Shown piece by piece: positions 49,065 to 56,838 of a DNA stretch of 64,000 nucleotides; within the stretch, counting starts at the first letter, position 1; each line of letters begins with the position of its first letter. Under the pieces are notes generated by a model. That model saw only the letters and a list, made by a program, of their open reading frames with translations, made no database searches and was not told the DNA's origin. The translations under genes and the position numbers were made by a program. Source of the stretch: JAGZHZ01 sp963929865 (lineage in GTDB: Bacteria > Bacillota > Clostridia > Lachnospirales > Lachnospiraceae); contig CAWVKK010000065.1 in the NCBI GenBank assembly GCA_963929865.1, forward strand, positions 1 through 64,000, written 5' to 3'.

Positions 49065-49921
49065 ACCGTTTCCCCCTGGATCATCATCGCAATCACTTCG
49101 TCTATCGTTCCTTTTTCCGCCACAATCCCCGGATAGTTTTCCATATAGAACTGTCTCTGACCGGTCAGGCAGCAGTATCCGAACGGTTCTTTTTTTACCC
49201 TGAGCAGATACTCCTTTTCCAGATCGGCATACTGTTTTTCTGTCACCTTCAGCAGTCCGTACTCTCCCAAAATCCGGTCGGTCTCTTCGTGCAGGACGAT
49301 CTCTCCTCTGTGAATCATGTACAGATCGTCGCAAAGTCCCTCCAGATCGCTGGAAATGTGGGAGCTGATCAGAATCGCCCGCTTTTCGTCCTGCTCCATG
49401 TATTCTCTTAGGAGGTTCAGGACTTCTCCTCTCGCCACGACGTCAAGCCCTGCCGTGGGCTCGTCGAGAATCAGAAAGCCCGCCTGATGAGCAAGCGCGA
49501 TCAAAACCTTCAGCTTTGCTCTCATTCCCGTTGAGAGCTCTTTGATCTGTTTGTCGAGCGGCACCCCCATTTTCTCGCATCTTCCGCAAAAGTCTCCTGT
49601 GTCAAATGTGCGGTACAGACTCTGCAGAACATGAGCGCATTCTCTTGGCGTCATCCGGTCCGGAAAGGTTCCCTCTGAGAGGACCACGCCGATGTTCTCT
49701 CTGTCCTGCGGCGTCAGCTGGGTGTGGCGCTTTCCAAACAGGAAAATCTCTCCCCCGTCTAGGCGGATCAGATTTAAGACCGCCTTAAACGTCGTGCTTT
49801 TTCCTGCGCCGTTTTGACCGATCAGACCGGTAATGCGCCCTTCCATCACCTCCATCGAGCAGCGCAGACTAAATTTTTTGTACTGTTTTTTGATGTCTCT
49901 GATTTCCAACACCATGTTCAT
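49061..49921 (-). CDS. ABC transporter ATP-binding protein
   Basis: A 286-residue ATPase. Walker A is GLIGQNGAGKSTT (about residue 33), the signature motif is ELSTGMRAKLKVLIALAH (LSTGM rather than LSGGQ) and Walker B is FLILDEPTAGLD. The H-loop is in LISSHISSDLEGL. About 60 extra residues at the C-terminus may contact the permease. Its start overlaps the GntR gene stop by four bases, so the GntR-ATPase-permease unit is tightly coupled. Confidence 0.93.
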   Translation of the reverse strand: MNMVLEIRDIKKQYKKFSLRCSMEVMEGRITGLIGQNGAGKSTTFKAVLNLIRLDGGEIFLFGKRHTQLTPQDRENIGVVLSEGTFPDRMTPRECAHVLQSLYRTFDTGDFCGRCEKMGVPLDKQIKELSTGMRAKLKVLIALAHQAGFLILDEPTAGLDVVARGEVLNLLREYMEQDEKRAILISSHISSDLEGLCDDLYMIHRGEIVLHEETDRILGEYGLLKVTEKQYADLEKEYLLRVKKEPFGYCCLTGQRQFYMENYPGIVAEKGTIDEVIAMMIQGETV

Positions 49922-50289
49922 TCCTCCAAAATTAGTTCAAACAGACTTCTCAGCTCCTCTGATGTCATGCCGCACCGTCTGCCTTTTTGAATGGCCAGTT
50001 CGAAATCGGCTTCCACTTCTTTTCGATGCTCCTCCATCAGCAATTCCTGGTTTGTGCTCGCCACAAAGCTGCCTTTCCCGTGGACCGTCACGATAAAGCC
50101 TTCGCTCTCGAGCCCGTCGTACGCTTTCTTTGCGGTCAGCGCACTGATTTTCAAATCCTTTGCCAAAGAACGAACAGAGGGCAGGATATCATGCTCTTTT
50201 AACTCGCCGCCTACGATCATCGCCTTGATCTGATCCATAATCTGTTCGTAGATCGGCTGCATCGAAGAATTGTTAATCAAAAGCTTCAT
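49918..50289 (-). CDS. GntR-family regulator, YtrA subfamily
   Basis: A 123-residue short GntR regulator. The winged helix (residues 8-75) includes PSVRSLAKDLKISALTAKKA. The remaining 45 residues are a helical tail, which is the YtrA layout without a ligand domain. It precedes the ABC genes it presumably represses. An inverted repeat (GTTCTATA-N5-TATAGAAC) overlaps the -10 of its promoter, so autoregulation is strongly suggested. YtrA systems respond to cell-wall antibiotics in Bacillus. The inducer here is unknown. Confidence 0.92.
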   Translation of the reverse strand: MKLLINNSSMQPIYEQIMDQIKAMIVGGELKEHDILPSVRSLAKDLKISALTAKKAYDGLESEGFIVTVHGKGSFVASTNQELLMEEHRKEVEADFELAIQKGRRCGMTSEELRSLFELILEE

Positions 50290-50302
50290 CTTTTCTCCTC
50301 CT

Positions 50303-50342
50303 GTTCTATAAACAGTATAGAACAGTATATAACACTTGTCAA
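50303..50342 (-). promoter_or_regulatory. Promoter and palindromic operator of the YtrA-type operon
   Basis: TTGACA (complement of 50337-50342) and TATACT (complement of 50314-50319) have a 17-base spacer. The inverted repeat GTTCTATA-AACAG-TATAGAAC (50303-50323) covers the -10. Confidence 0.8.
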
Positions 50343-50385
50343 GCCCTTATCTCTTTTCCTCTCCCAGATCTCCTGCTGCCGCGCG

Positions 50386-50427
50386 CAAAAAAAAATGCAC
50401 CCTGCCGCCGCGCCGCATGGGGCTGCA
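50386..50427 (-). terminator. Terminator after trpA
   Basis: On the minus strand TGCAGCCC pairs with GGGTGCA with one bulge, around a GC-rich loop. It is followed by nine T residues. Confidence 0.7.
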
Positions 50428-50482
50428 AGATACATTTCCTTTTGTTTTCTGTCTGGCGCTGTCTGCCTGCGCGTTCCGCGCG

Positions 50483-51277
50483 TCAGCTTTCCCGCGCTTG
50501 GGACGCTTTTTTGACCGCCTCTTTCATCGCCTTTACATATTCCTCCACGTACGGCACGCACGCGTCTTTGTACTGTCCGCACAGCTTGACGATCGCGCTT
50601 CCCACAATGACGCCGTCTGCTTTTTTGGCTATCTCTCCTGCCTGCTCAGGCGTCGAGATTCCGAATCCGACCGCGCATGGGATGTCCTTTTCTTTTTTGA
50701 CGAGCTGTGTCATCGCGCCGATATCGGTTGTGATCTCAGAGCGGACCCCGGTCACGCCTAAAGACGAGACGCAGTAGACAAAGCCGTGCGCTTCCCTTGC
50801 GATCATCTGGATTCTCTGACACGAGGTCGGCGCGATCAGGGAGATCAGGTCGAGCCCGTATTTCCTGCACGCCGCGTCAAACTCTTCTTTTTCCTCAAAC
50901 GGGACGTCCGGCAGAATCAGCCCGTCCATTCCGATCTGCGCCGCCCTCCTGACAAAGCGCTCCGTCCCGTAGGAGAACACGACGTTGGCGTACGTCATGA
51001 ACACCATCGGGATCTCTGTGTTTTTCCGGATTTTTTCCGCCATCTCAAAAATGCGGTCTGTCGTCGCGCCTCCTTTCAGCGCGCGCGTGCTCGCCTCCTG
51101 GATCACCGGTCCTTCCGCCGTCGGGTCGGAGAAGGGGATGCCCAGCTCAATTATGTCGGCTCCCGCCCTCTCCATGGCGTAGACGAGCTGCTCCGTCACT
51201 TCAAGGGACGGGTCGCCGCACGTCAAAAATGGGATAAATGCCTTTCCGCTGTGAAATGCTCTTTCAATCTTATTCAT
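50483..51277 (-). CDS. trpA: Tryptophan synthase alpha chain
   Basis: A 264-residue TIM barrel that cleaves indole-3-glycerol phosphate. Catalytic Glu is in DIIELGIPFSDPTAEGPVI (about residues 40-58, including the Asp near DP). Loop residues LILPDVPFEEKEEF and VYCVSSLGVTGVRSE (about 175-189), and AVGFGISTPEQAGEIAKKAD follow. It overlaps trpB by eight bases and ends the trp operon. Confidence 0.96.
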   Translation of the reverse strand: MNKIERAFHSGKAFIPFLTCGDPSLEVTEQLVYAMERAGADIIELGIPFSDPTAEGPVIQEASTRALKGGATTDRIFEMAEKIRKNTEIPMVFMTYANVVFSYGTERFVRRAAQIGMDGLILPDVPFEEKEEFDAACRKYGLDLISLIAPTSCQRIQMIAREAHGFVYCVSSLGVTGVRSEITTDIGAMTQLVKKEKDIPCAVGFGISTPEQAGEIAKKADGVIVGSAIVKLCGQYKDACVPYVEEYVKAMKEAVKKASQARES

Positions 51278-52454
51278 AGAGATCCTCCCCTCTGTATCTT
51301 GCGATCGCCGCGCAGTCTTTGTCGCCGCGCCCGGAAATGTTGACCACGATAATCTGGTCTCTGCCCATCGTCGGCGCCAGTTTTTTCGCGTACGCCACGG
51401 CGTGTGCGCTCTCGATGGCCGGGATGATGCCTTCTAGCTTTGAGAGATATTCAAACGCCTCCACCGCCTCTTCGTCCGTCACGGCAGCGTACTGGGCGCG
51501 CCCGATGTCGTGAAGGTGCGCGTGCTCCGGTCCGATTCCCGGATAGTCAAGACCGGCTGAGATTGAGTAGACCGGCGCGATCTGCCCGTACTCGTCCTGG
51601 CAGAAATACGATTTCATCCCGTGGAAGATCCCAAGCCTTCCCGTCGCGATCGTGGCGGCCGTCTCTTTTGTCTGCACGCCTCTCCCCGCCGCCTCGCACC
51701 CGATCAGGCGCACGCTCTCGTCCGGGATAAAGTGGTAAAAAGCCCCGATCGCATTCGAGCCGCCTCCCACGCACGCGATCACAGCGTCAGGCAGCTTTCC
51801 CTCTTTCTCCAGGATCTGCTGCCGGATCTCTTTTGAGATGACCGCCTGGAAATCGCGCACGATCGTCGGGAACGGATGCGGTCCCATGCACGAGCCCAGG
51901 ACATAGTGCGTGTCGGCGATTCTGTTCGTCCACTCCCGCATCGTCTCAGACACCGCGTCCTTAAGCGTCGCCGTCCCCGTCGTCACGGCGTGGACCTTTG
52001 CCCCGAGCAGGCGCATTTTGTAGACGTTTAAGGCCTGCCGTTTTGTGTCCTCCTCGCCCATAAACACTTCGCATTCCATGTCCATCAGCGCTGCCGCCGT
52101 CGCCGTCGCCACGCCGTGCTGACCGGCTCCGGTCTCTGCGATGACGCGCGTCTTTCCCATCTTTTTTGCGAGGAGCACCTGCCCCAGCACATTGTTGATT
52201 TTGTGGGCCCCTGTGTGGTTTAGGTCTTCTCTCTTCAGATAAATCTTCGCGCCTTTTAGATCCTCGGTCATTCTCTGCGCAAAATACAGCCTCGACGGTC
52301 TGCCCGCGTATTCGTTCAGCAAAGCGCTAAGCTCTGCCTGAAACGCCGGGTCGTCTTTGTACCGGTTGTAGGCCTCTTCGAGTTCCAGCACCGCATTCAT
52401 CAGAGTCTCAGGGATATACTGTCCGCCGTGAATGCCAAATCTTCCGTTCGTCAT
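51270..52454 (-). CDS. trpB: Tryptophan synthase beta chain
   Basis: A 394-residue PLP enzyme forming Trp from indole and serine. The PLP lysine is in LNHTGAHKINNVLGQ (about residues 79-93). ETGAGQHGVATATAAALM gives the substrate site, and VGGGSNAIGAFYHF the phosphate loop. Length and pattern are those of the TrpB1 group that pairs with TrpA. AGGAGAG precedes the ATG. The 23 bases before it separate trpB from trpC and leave no room for trpF. Confidence 0.97.
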   Translation of the reverse strand: MTNGRFGIHGGQYIPETLMNAVLELEEAYNRYKDDPAFQAELSALLNEYAGRPSRLYFAQRMTEDLKGAKIYLKREDLNHTGAHKINNVLGQVLLAKKMGKTRVIAETGAGQHGVATATAAALMDMECEVFMGEEDTKRQALNVYKMRLLGAKVHAVTTGTATLKDAVSETMREWTNRIADTHYVLGSCMGPHPFPTIVRDFQAVISKEIRQQILEKEGKLPDAVIACVGGGSNAIGAFYHFIPDESVRLIGCEAAGRGVQTKETAATIATGRLGIFHGMKSYFCQDEYGQIAPVYSISAGLDYPGIGPEHAHLHDIGRAQYAAVTDEEAVEAFEYLSKLEGIIPAIESAHAVAYAKKLAPTMGRDQIIVVNISGRGDKDCAAIARYRGEDLYE

Positions 52455-52477
52455 GTCGTTCTCTCCTATCTTTTTTC

Positions 52478-53263
52478 TTATTGTCCGCGCAGGGCGCGCA
52501 GCATCTTTGTCTTATCGGGCGCGCGCATCAGGGTCTCGCCGATCAGCGCCGCGTCTGTCCCGCATTCTCTCAGCCTTTTGACGTCCTCAGGGGAGCGGAT
52601 CCCGCTCTCTGAGACAAACACGGTCTCTTTTGGGACGCAGCTTCTCAGGCGCAGACTGTTTTCCACATCCACCTCAAATGTTTTCAGGTTGCGGTTGTTG
52701 ACGCCGATCACCCTCGCCCCGGCGTACGCCGCATCCTCCGCCTCTGCCTGCGTGTGCGCCTCGACGAGCGCCGAGAGCCCCAGCTCGTCGGCCAGCTGGC
52801 GGTATGCCTTTAGCTGCTCTCTCTCAAGCAGAGAGCAGATCAGAAGGACAGCCGAGGCGCCCAGCGTCTTTGCCTGGTAAATCATATATTCGTCGACGGT
52901 AAAGTCCTTTCGCAGGATCGGAATCGAAATCTCCTGCGCGATCTCTTTAAGATATTCATCCTTTCCCAGAAAATAGTACGGCTCTGTCAGGCAGGAGACG
53001 GCGTCCGCGCCCGCCCTCTCATACTCCTGCGCGATGCTCCGGTACGGAAAATCCTGCGCGATGATTCCCTTTGACGGGGACGCCTTCTTGACCTCGCAGA
53101 TAAAGGCGATGTCTTCCCTTTTGAGCGCCCTCTCAAACGGAAACGGCTGCGTCTCCTTCGCAAGCCGCTCCGCCTCTCTTCGGACGCTTTTTTGATCTGT
53201 CTTTTTCTTTTCTTTTTCCACGCGTTCTCTTGTGCGCTGCGCAATTTCTTCTAAAATATTCAT
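52478..53263 (-). CDS. trpC: Indole-3-glycerol-phosphate synthase
   Basis: A 261-residue barrel enzyme closing the indole ring. Features are CEVKKASPSKGII (residues 56-68), SCLTEPYYFLGKDEYL, LRKDFTVDEYMIYQAKTLGA, GVNNRNLKTFEVDV and FVSESGIRSPEDVKRL. It contains only the IGPS domain. There is no fused TrpF domain. The start overlaps the trpD stop by four bases (ATGA). Confidence 0.96.
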   Translation of the reverse strand: MNILEEIAQRTRERVEKEKKKTDQKSVRREAERLAKETQPFPFERALKREDIAFICEVKKASPSKGIIAQDFPYRSIAQEYERAGADAVSCLTEPYYFLGKDEYLKEIAQEISIPILRKDFTVDEYMIYQAKTLGASAVLLICSLLEREQLKAYRQLADELGLSALVEAHTQAEAEDAAYAGARVIGVNNRNLKTFEVDVENSLRLRSCVPKETVFVSESGIRSPEDVKRLRECGTDAALIGETLMRAPDKTKMLRALRGQ

Positions 53264-54270
53264 CGGCTGCTCTCCTCGATAAACTGCTCCAGTTTTTTAA
53301 GCGCCTCCCCTGCATCGATCAGCGTCTCCGCCAGGCGCACTCCCTCTTCCATCGTCTTTGTCCTGCCTGTGATCGCGAACGCGGCTCCCGCGTTGAGGCA
53401 GACGGCGCACCGCTTTGCCCCGCGCTCTGTCCCGCTTAAAATGCCGCGCGTGATCGCCGCGTTTTCCTGCGGCGTCCCTCCTGCCAGCTCTTCTTTTTTG
53501 CACCGCTCATAGCCGAACTGTTCCGGCGTGATCTCGTACGACTGAAACCATCCGTCCCGGATTTCGCAGATCTTTGTCGGGGCGCTCATCGAAATCTCGT
53601 CTAACCTGTCCTGTCCGTAGACGACCATCCCGCGCACGACTCCGAGCTTTGCCATCACCTGCGCGAGCGGCTCCACGAGCGCCTCCTCATAGACGCCCAT
53701 CAGCTCCATGTTCGCGCCGGCCGGGTTTGAGAGCGGTCCTAGGATATTAAACACCGTGCGGATTCCCAGCTCTTTTCGGATCGGCGCCACGTATTTCATC
53801 GCGATGTGATAGTTCTGCGCGAACAGAAAGCAGATCTGAATGTCTCTTAGAAGCTGCGCGCTCCGCTCCGGCGGCAGCGTGATCCTGACGCCCAGCGCCT
53901 CCAGCACATCGGCAGCTCCCGATTTGGAGGACGCCGCCCGGTTTCCGTGCTTTGCGACCGGCACGCCCCCTGCTGCGATGACGAGCGCCGCCGTCGTGGA
54001 GATGTTAAATGAGTTGGCTCCGTCTCCTCCCGTCCCCACAATCTCGAGCACGTCCATATCGTGCAGGAGCTTGACGCAGTGGGAGCGCATCCCGGCGGCC
54101 GACGCCGTAATCTCGTCGATCGTCTCTCCCTTTAGCGAGAGCGCCGTCAGGTACGACGACATCTGGACGTCCGTCGCCTTTCCCTCCATGATCTCATTCA
54201 TCACTTCTTCTGCTTCCCGGTATGTCAGATCTTCTTTTCTGGAAAGTTTAATAATCGCCTCTTTAATCAT
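53260..54270 (-). CDS. trpD: Anthranilate phosphoribosyltransferase
   Basis: A 336-residue enzyme adding phosphoribose to anthranilate. The PRPP site GTGGDGANSFNISTTAALV (about residues 80-98) and KHGNRAASSKSGAADVLEALG are clear. Later NILGPLSNPAGANMELMGVY and the DEISMSAPTKICE region also fit. It is not fused to the amidotransferase. GGAGG precedes the ATG. Co-transcribed with trpG and trpC. Confidence 0.97.
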   Translation of the reverse strand: MIKEAIIKLSRKEDLTYREAEEVMNEIMEGKATDVQMSSYLTALSLKGETIDEITASAAGMRSHCVKLLHDMDVLEIVGTGGDGANSFNISTTAALVIAAGGVPVAKHGNRAASSKSGAADVLEALGVRITLPPERSAQLLRDIQICFLFAQNYHIAMKYVAPIRKELGIRTVFNILGPLSNPAGANMELMGVYEEALVEPLAQVMAKLGVVRGMVVYGQDRLDEISMSAPTKICEIRDGWFQSYEITPEQFGYERCKKEELAGGTPQENAAITRGILSGTERGAKRCAVCLNAGAAFAITGRTKTMEEGVRLAETLIDAGEALKKLEQFIEESSR

Positions 54271-54325
54271 CTTTTTTCCCTCCGATTTCTGCTGTGTGAT
54301 TTTTCTGGCTGCTGTCTGTGCTCTT

Positions 54326-54910
54326 CTACGGTCTCTTTTTTTTCCCCGCGCGGAGGAAATTGCGGATGATCTCCTTTCCCTGCGGCGTCATGACCGATTC
54401 CGGGTGAAACTGCACCCCATAGAGGAGCTCTCTCTCATCCTCGACCGCCATGACCTCGCCGTCCTCGCTTCTCGCCGTCACCCGCAGCTTTTCCGGCAGC
54501 GTCTCTTGCGCCACGGCAAGCGAGTGGTATCTCGCCGCGGTGATCGAATCCCCCATGCCTGAAAAGAGCGCGCTGTGCGGATCGACTGCGATCCTCGATA
54601 TCTTGCCGTGCATCATGTTTTTCGCGTAGGTGACGGACGCTCCCAGCGCCTCGCAGATCGCCTGATGTCCGAGGCAGACTCCCAGAATCGGGATCTCTCC
54701 CCTCAGCTCACGGATCGCCTCCTCGCAGACCCCGGCGTCTTTTGGTCTTCCGGGACCCGGCGAGAGAATGAGCGCCTCCGGCTTTTTCGCCCTGATCTGC
54801 GCCGCCGTGATCCTGTCATTGCGCGCCACCTCGATATCAGGCTGTATGCTGCCGATCAGCTGGTACAGGTTGTAGACAAAGCTGTCGTAATTGTCAATCA
54901 TCAAAATCAT
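54326..54910 (-). CDS. trpG: Anthranilate synthase glutamine amidotransferase subunit
   Basis: A 194-residue class I glutaminase that passes ammonia to TrpE. The nucleophile Cys is in GVCLGHQAICEALGA (about residue 79), and the His-Glu pair is in YGVQFHPESVMTPQG. The ATG at 54910 shares ATGA with the trpE stop, fixing the start. It may also serve 4-aminobenzoate synthesis, as some Firmicutes share this subunit, but no pabB is adjacent. Confidence 0.96.
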   Translation of the reverse strand: MILMIDNYDSFVYNLYQLIGSIQPDIEVARNDRITAAQIRAKKPEALILSPGPGRPKDAGVCEEAIRELRGEIPILGVCLGHQAICEALGASVTYAKNMMHGKISRIAVDPHSALFSGMGDSITAARYHSLAVAQETLPEKLRVTARSEDGEVMAVEDERELLYGVQFHPESVMTPQGKEIIRNFLRAGKKKRP

Positions 54911-56394
54911 GCCAATCCTCCTTCCGATTCTCTGAGCGCGCAGACCACAGCGCGCGCTTTGCTGCGGCACTCCTCAAACTCCTTCTCCGGAATGCTGTCC
55001 GCTACAATGCCAGCCCCCGACTGCACGCATACCTTTCCGTCTTTTTTGTACGCAAGCCGGATGGAAATGCACAGATCAAGGTTTCCCGCAAAATCCAGGT
55101 ACCCGATCGCCCCGCCGTAGATTCCTCTCCTGCGCCCTTCCAGCTCTTCGATAATCTGGCAGGCGCGGATCTTCGGGGCGCCGCAGAGCGTTCCGGCAGG
55201 CAGGATGGCGTCCACCGCATCCACCGCGTCGTACTGCCGCGCGATCCTTCCGGATACGGTCGAGCCGATGTGCATCACATGGGAATACCTCTGAATGCTC
55301 AGATACTTCTCCACCTTCACGCTTCCCAGGCAGCTGATCTTTCCGAGATCATTTCTCCCAAGGTCCACAAGCATGTTGTGCTCAGCCAATTCCTTTTCGT
55401 CTGTGAGCAGCTCCCGCTCAAGCCGTTCGTCCTCTTCTTGGCTGCTCCCTCTCGGGCGCGTCCCCGCAAGGGGAAACGTGTAGAGCGTTCCATCCTCCAG
55501 CTTTACCAGCGTCTCCGGGGAAGCGCCCGCAATCTCGATGTCGTCGCTCGAAAAGTAGAACATGTAGGGGGAAGGATTTTCGGTGCGCAGCACGCGGTAC
55601 GCGTCGAAGAGGCTTCCCTCCGCCCTCGCCTCGAGCGGATTGGAGAGTACCGCCTGAAAGATATCGCCCTCCCGGATATACTCCTTCGCCTTCTTTACCA
55701 TCTGCGTATACCGCTCCCTCGAAAAGCACGGCTTTAACTCTTCCTTCAGGCGGAGCGGGCGAAACGCCGCCTTTGCCCCGCTTTTGAGAAGCCGCTCCAT
55801 CTGTGCGATTTCCTGTTTTGCCGTCTCGTACGACGCCTCGATCTCTTTTGTGTCCACTCCGGCGATCAGAATCAGCTTCTGCCGGTAATGGTCAAACACA
55901 ATCACCTTGTCAAAGAGCATCAGATCGACGTCGCAGAATGTCTCGTCCGGCTCCGCGGACGTCCTTAAGACCGGCTCCGCGTAGCGGATATAGTCGTATG
56001 AAAAATATCCGACAAGCCCTCCCGTAAACGGCGGCATTCCCTCTATCTTCGGACTTTTATAGGCTCTTAGAATCTCCCTGATTTTTTCTTTCGGGTGATC
56101 CGCCTGGCAGATCTCTTCCGTCTTGCTCTCCTCCTCCCCGCTGCTGCGGATGCGAAGCGTCCCGCCGCTGCATGTCAGTTCCAGCTTCGGGTCGTATCCT
56201 AAAAAAGAATACCGCCCCCAGCGCTGATTGTCCTCCGCGCTCTCGAGCAGATAGCAGTGTCTGCTCGCTGCGCGCAGCGTGCGCATCACCTCGATCGGAG
56301 TAAAGCGGTCCGCATATAATTCTGTGCAGACGGGAATCCTTTTGTACTTCCCGGTCTGCGCGATCTCTTTTACTTCTTTTAAGCTTGGTATCAT
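54907..56394 (-). CDS. trpE: Anthranilate synthase component I
   Basis: A 495-residue chorismate-using enzyme forming anthranilate. The N-terminal LLESAEDNQRWGRYSFLGYD (about residues 40-59) is the LLES-type tryptophan-binding motif, so feedback inhibition is expected. Catalytic parts include YREGDIFQAVLSNPLEA, FPLAGTRPRGSSQEEDERLE, DEKELAEHNMLVDLGRNDLG and GAIGYLDFAGNLDLCI. The ATG at 56394 has AAGGAGG 8 bases before it. A 424-base leader with a Trp T-box precedes it. Confidence 0.96.
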   Translation of the reverse strand: MIPSLKEVKEIAQTGKYKRIPVCTELYADRFTPIEVMRTLRAASRHCYLLESAEDNQRWGRYSFLGYDPKLELTCSGGTLRIRSSGEEESKTEEICQADHPKEKIREILRAYKSPKIEGMPPFTGGLVGYFSYDYIRYAEPVLRTSAEPDETFCDVDLMLFDKVIVFDHYRQKLILIAGVDTKEIEASYETAKQEIAQMERLLKSGAKAAFRPLRLKEELKPCFSRERYTQMVKKAKEYIREGDIFQAVLSNPLEARAEGSLFDAYRVLRTENPSPYMFYFSSDDIEIAGASPETLVKLEDGTLYTFPLAGTRPRGSSQEEDERLERELLTDEKELAEHNMLVDLGRNDLGKISCLGSVKVEKYLSIQRYSHVMHIGSTVSGRIARQYDAVDAVDAILPAGTLCGAPKIRACQIIEELEGRRRGIYGGAIGYLDFAGNLDLCISIRLAYKKDGKVCVQSGAGIVADSIPEKEFEECRSKARAVVCALRESEGGLA

Positions 56395-56451
56395 CGTCTT
56401 TCCTCCTTGTCCCTTATGTGTTTTCCGCCAAAGCTGCCAGATCCGCACAGC

Positions 56452-56505
56452 GCTTCCGCAAAAGCAAACGTCTCCCTGGTGGTTCCGGAACAAAAGCGCG
56501 GAAGC
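56452..56505 (-). repeat. Inverted repeat in the leader between the T-box terminator and trpE
   Basis: GCTTCCGC (56452-56459) and GCGGAAGC (56498-56505) are perfect complements. A perfect palindrome GTTCCGGAAC (56482-56491) lies between them. The role is unknown. Confidence 0.5.
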
Positions 56506-56516
56506 TTTTTCGGGAA

Positions 56517-56803
56517 ATAAAAAACGCCCCTGACAGAATTCTCTTCTGTCAAGGACGGTTTTTCTCCCGCGGTGCCACCTTGATTCACAAATCGATCTTG
56601 TGCTCTTTGTCGGATACTATCATATCCCGGGCAACTGACGTATGCCCTCACGTCACAGAATACTGAAGCTCTGCTCGTTCCCTGTGCCCTCCGCGGTCCA
56701 TTTAACAGTCTGCCTCTCGGTCCGGCTCTCACCTTTCCGGACTCTCTGTGCGCGCATCTACTGTTTTTATCTCCGCTTCAACGGTTTACCATGTGAAATT
56801 TAT
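56517..56803 (-). promoter_or_regulatory. Tryptophan T-box leader with terminator
   Basis: A tRNA-sensing riboswitch on the trp transcript. The conserved AAGGTGGCACCGCGG box is the complement of 56567-56581. Its UGGC would pair with G-CCA, and tRNA-Trp has discriminator G. Stem I contains a GGTGAGA-type loop around 56720. The specifier codon is UGG (complement of 56698-56700) inside AAAUGGACC. The terminator is a perfect 14-bp hairpin (56525-56557) with a T-run ending near 56517. Uncharged tRNA-Trp should block termination and turn on trpEGDCBA. Confidence 0.93.
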
Positions 56804-56809
56804 AGGCAG

Positions 56810-56838
56810 ATTATACTCCTATTTTTTTTTGATGTCAA
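56810..56838 (-). promoter_or_regulatory. SigA-type promoter of the trp operon
   Basis: TTGACA (complement of 56833-56838) and TATAAT (complement of 56810-56815) with a 17-base spacer. The -35 lies within the last codons of the MATE gene, and the MATE stop codon is in the spacer. Confidence 0.85.

Noticed and set aside
56395..56493. In-frame TTG extension of trpE with two Trp codons in four (RIWQLWR), like a leader peptide
   Set aside because: No ribosome binding site is present, the frame runs straight into trpE with no stop, and control is already explained by the T-box.
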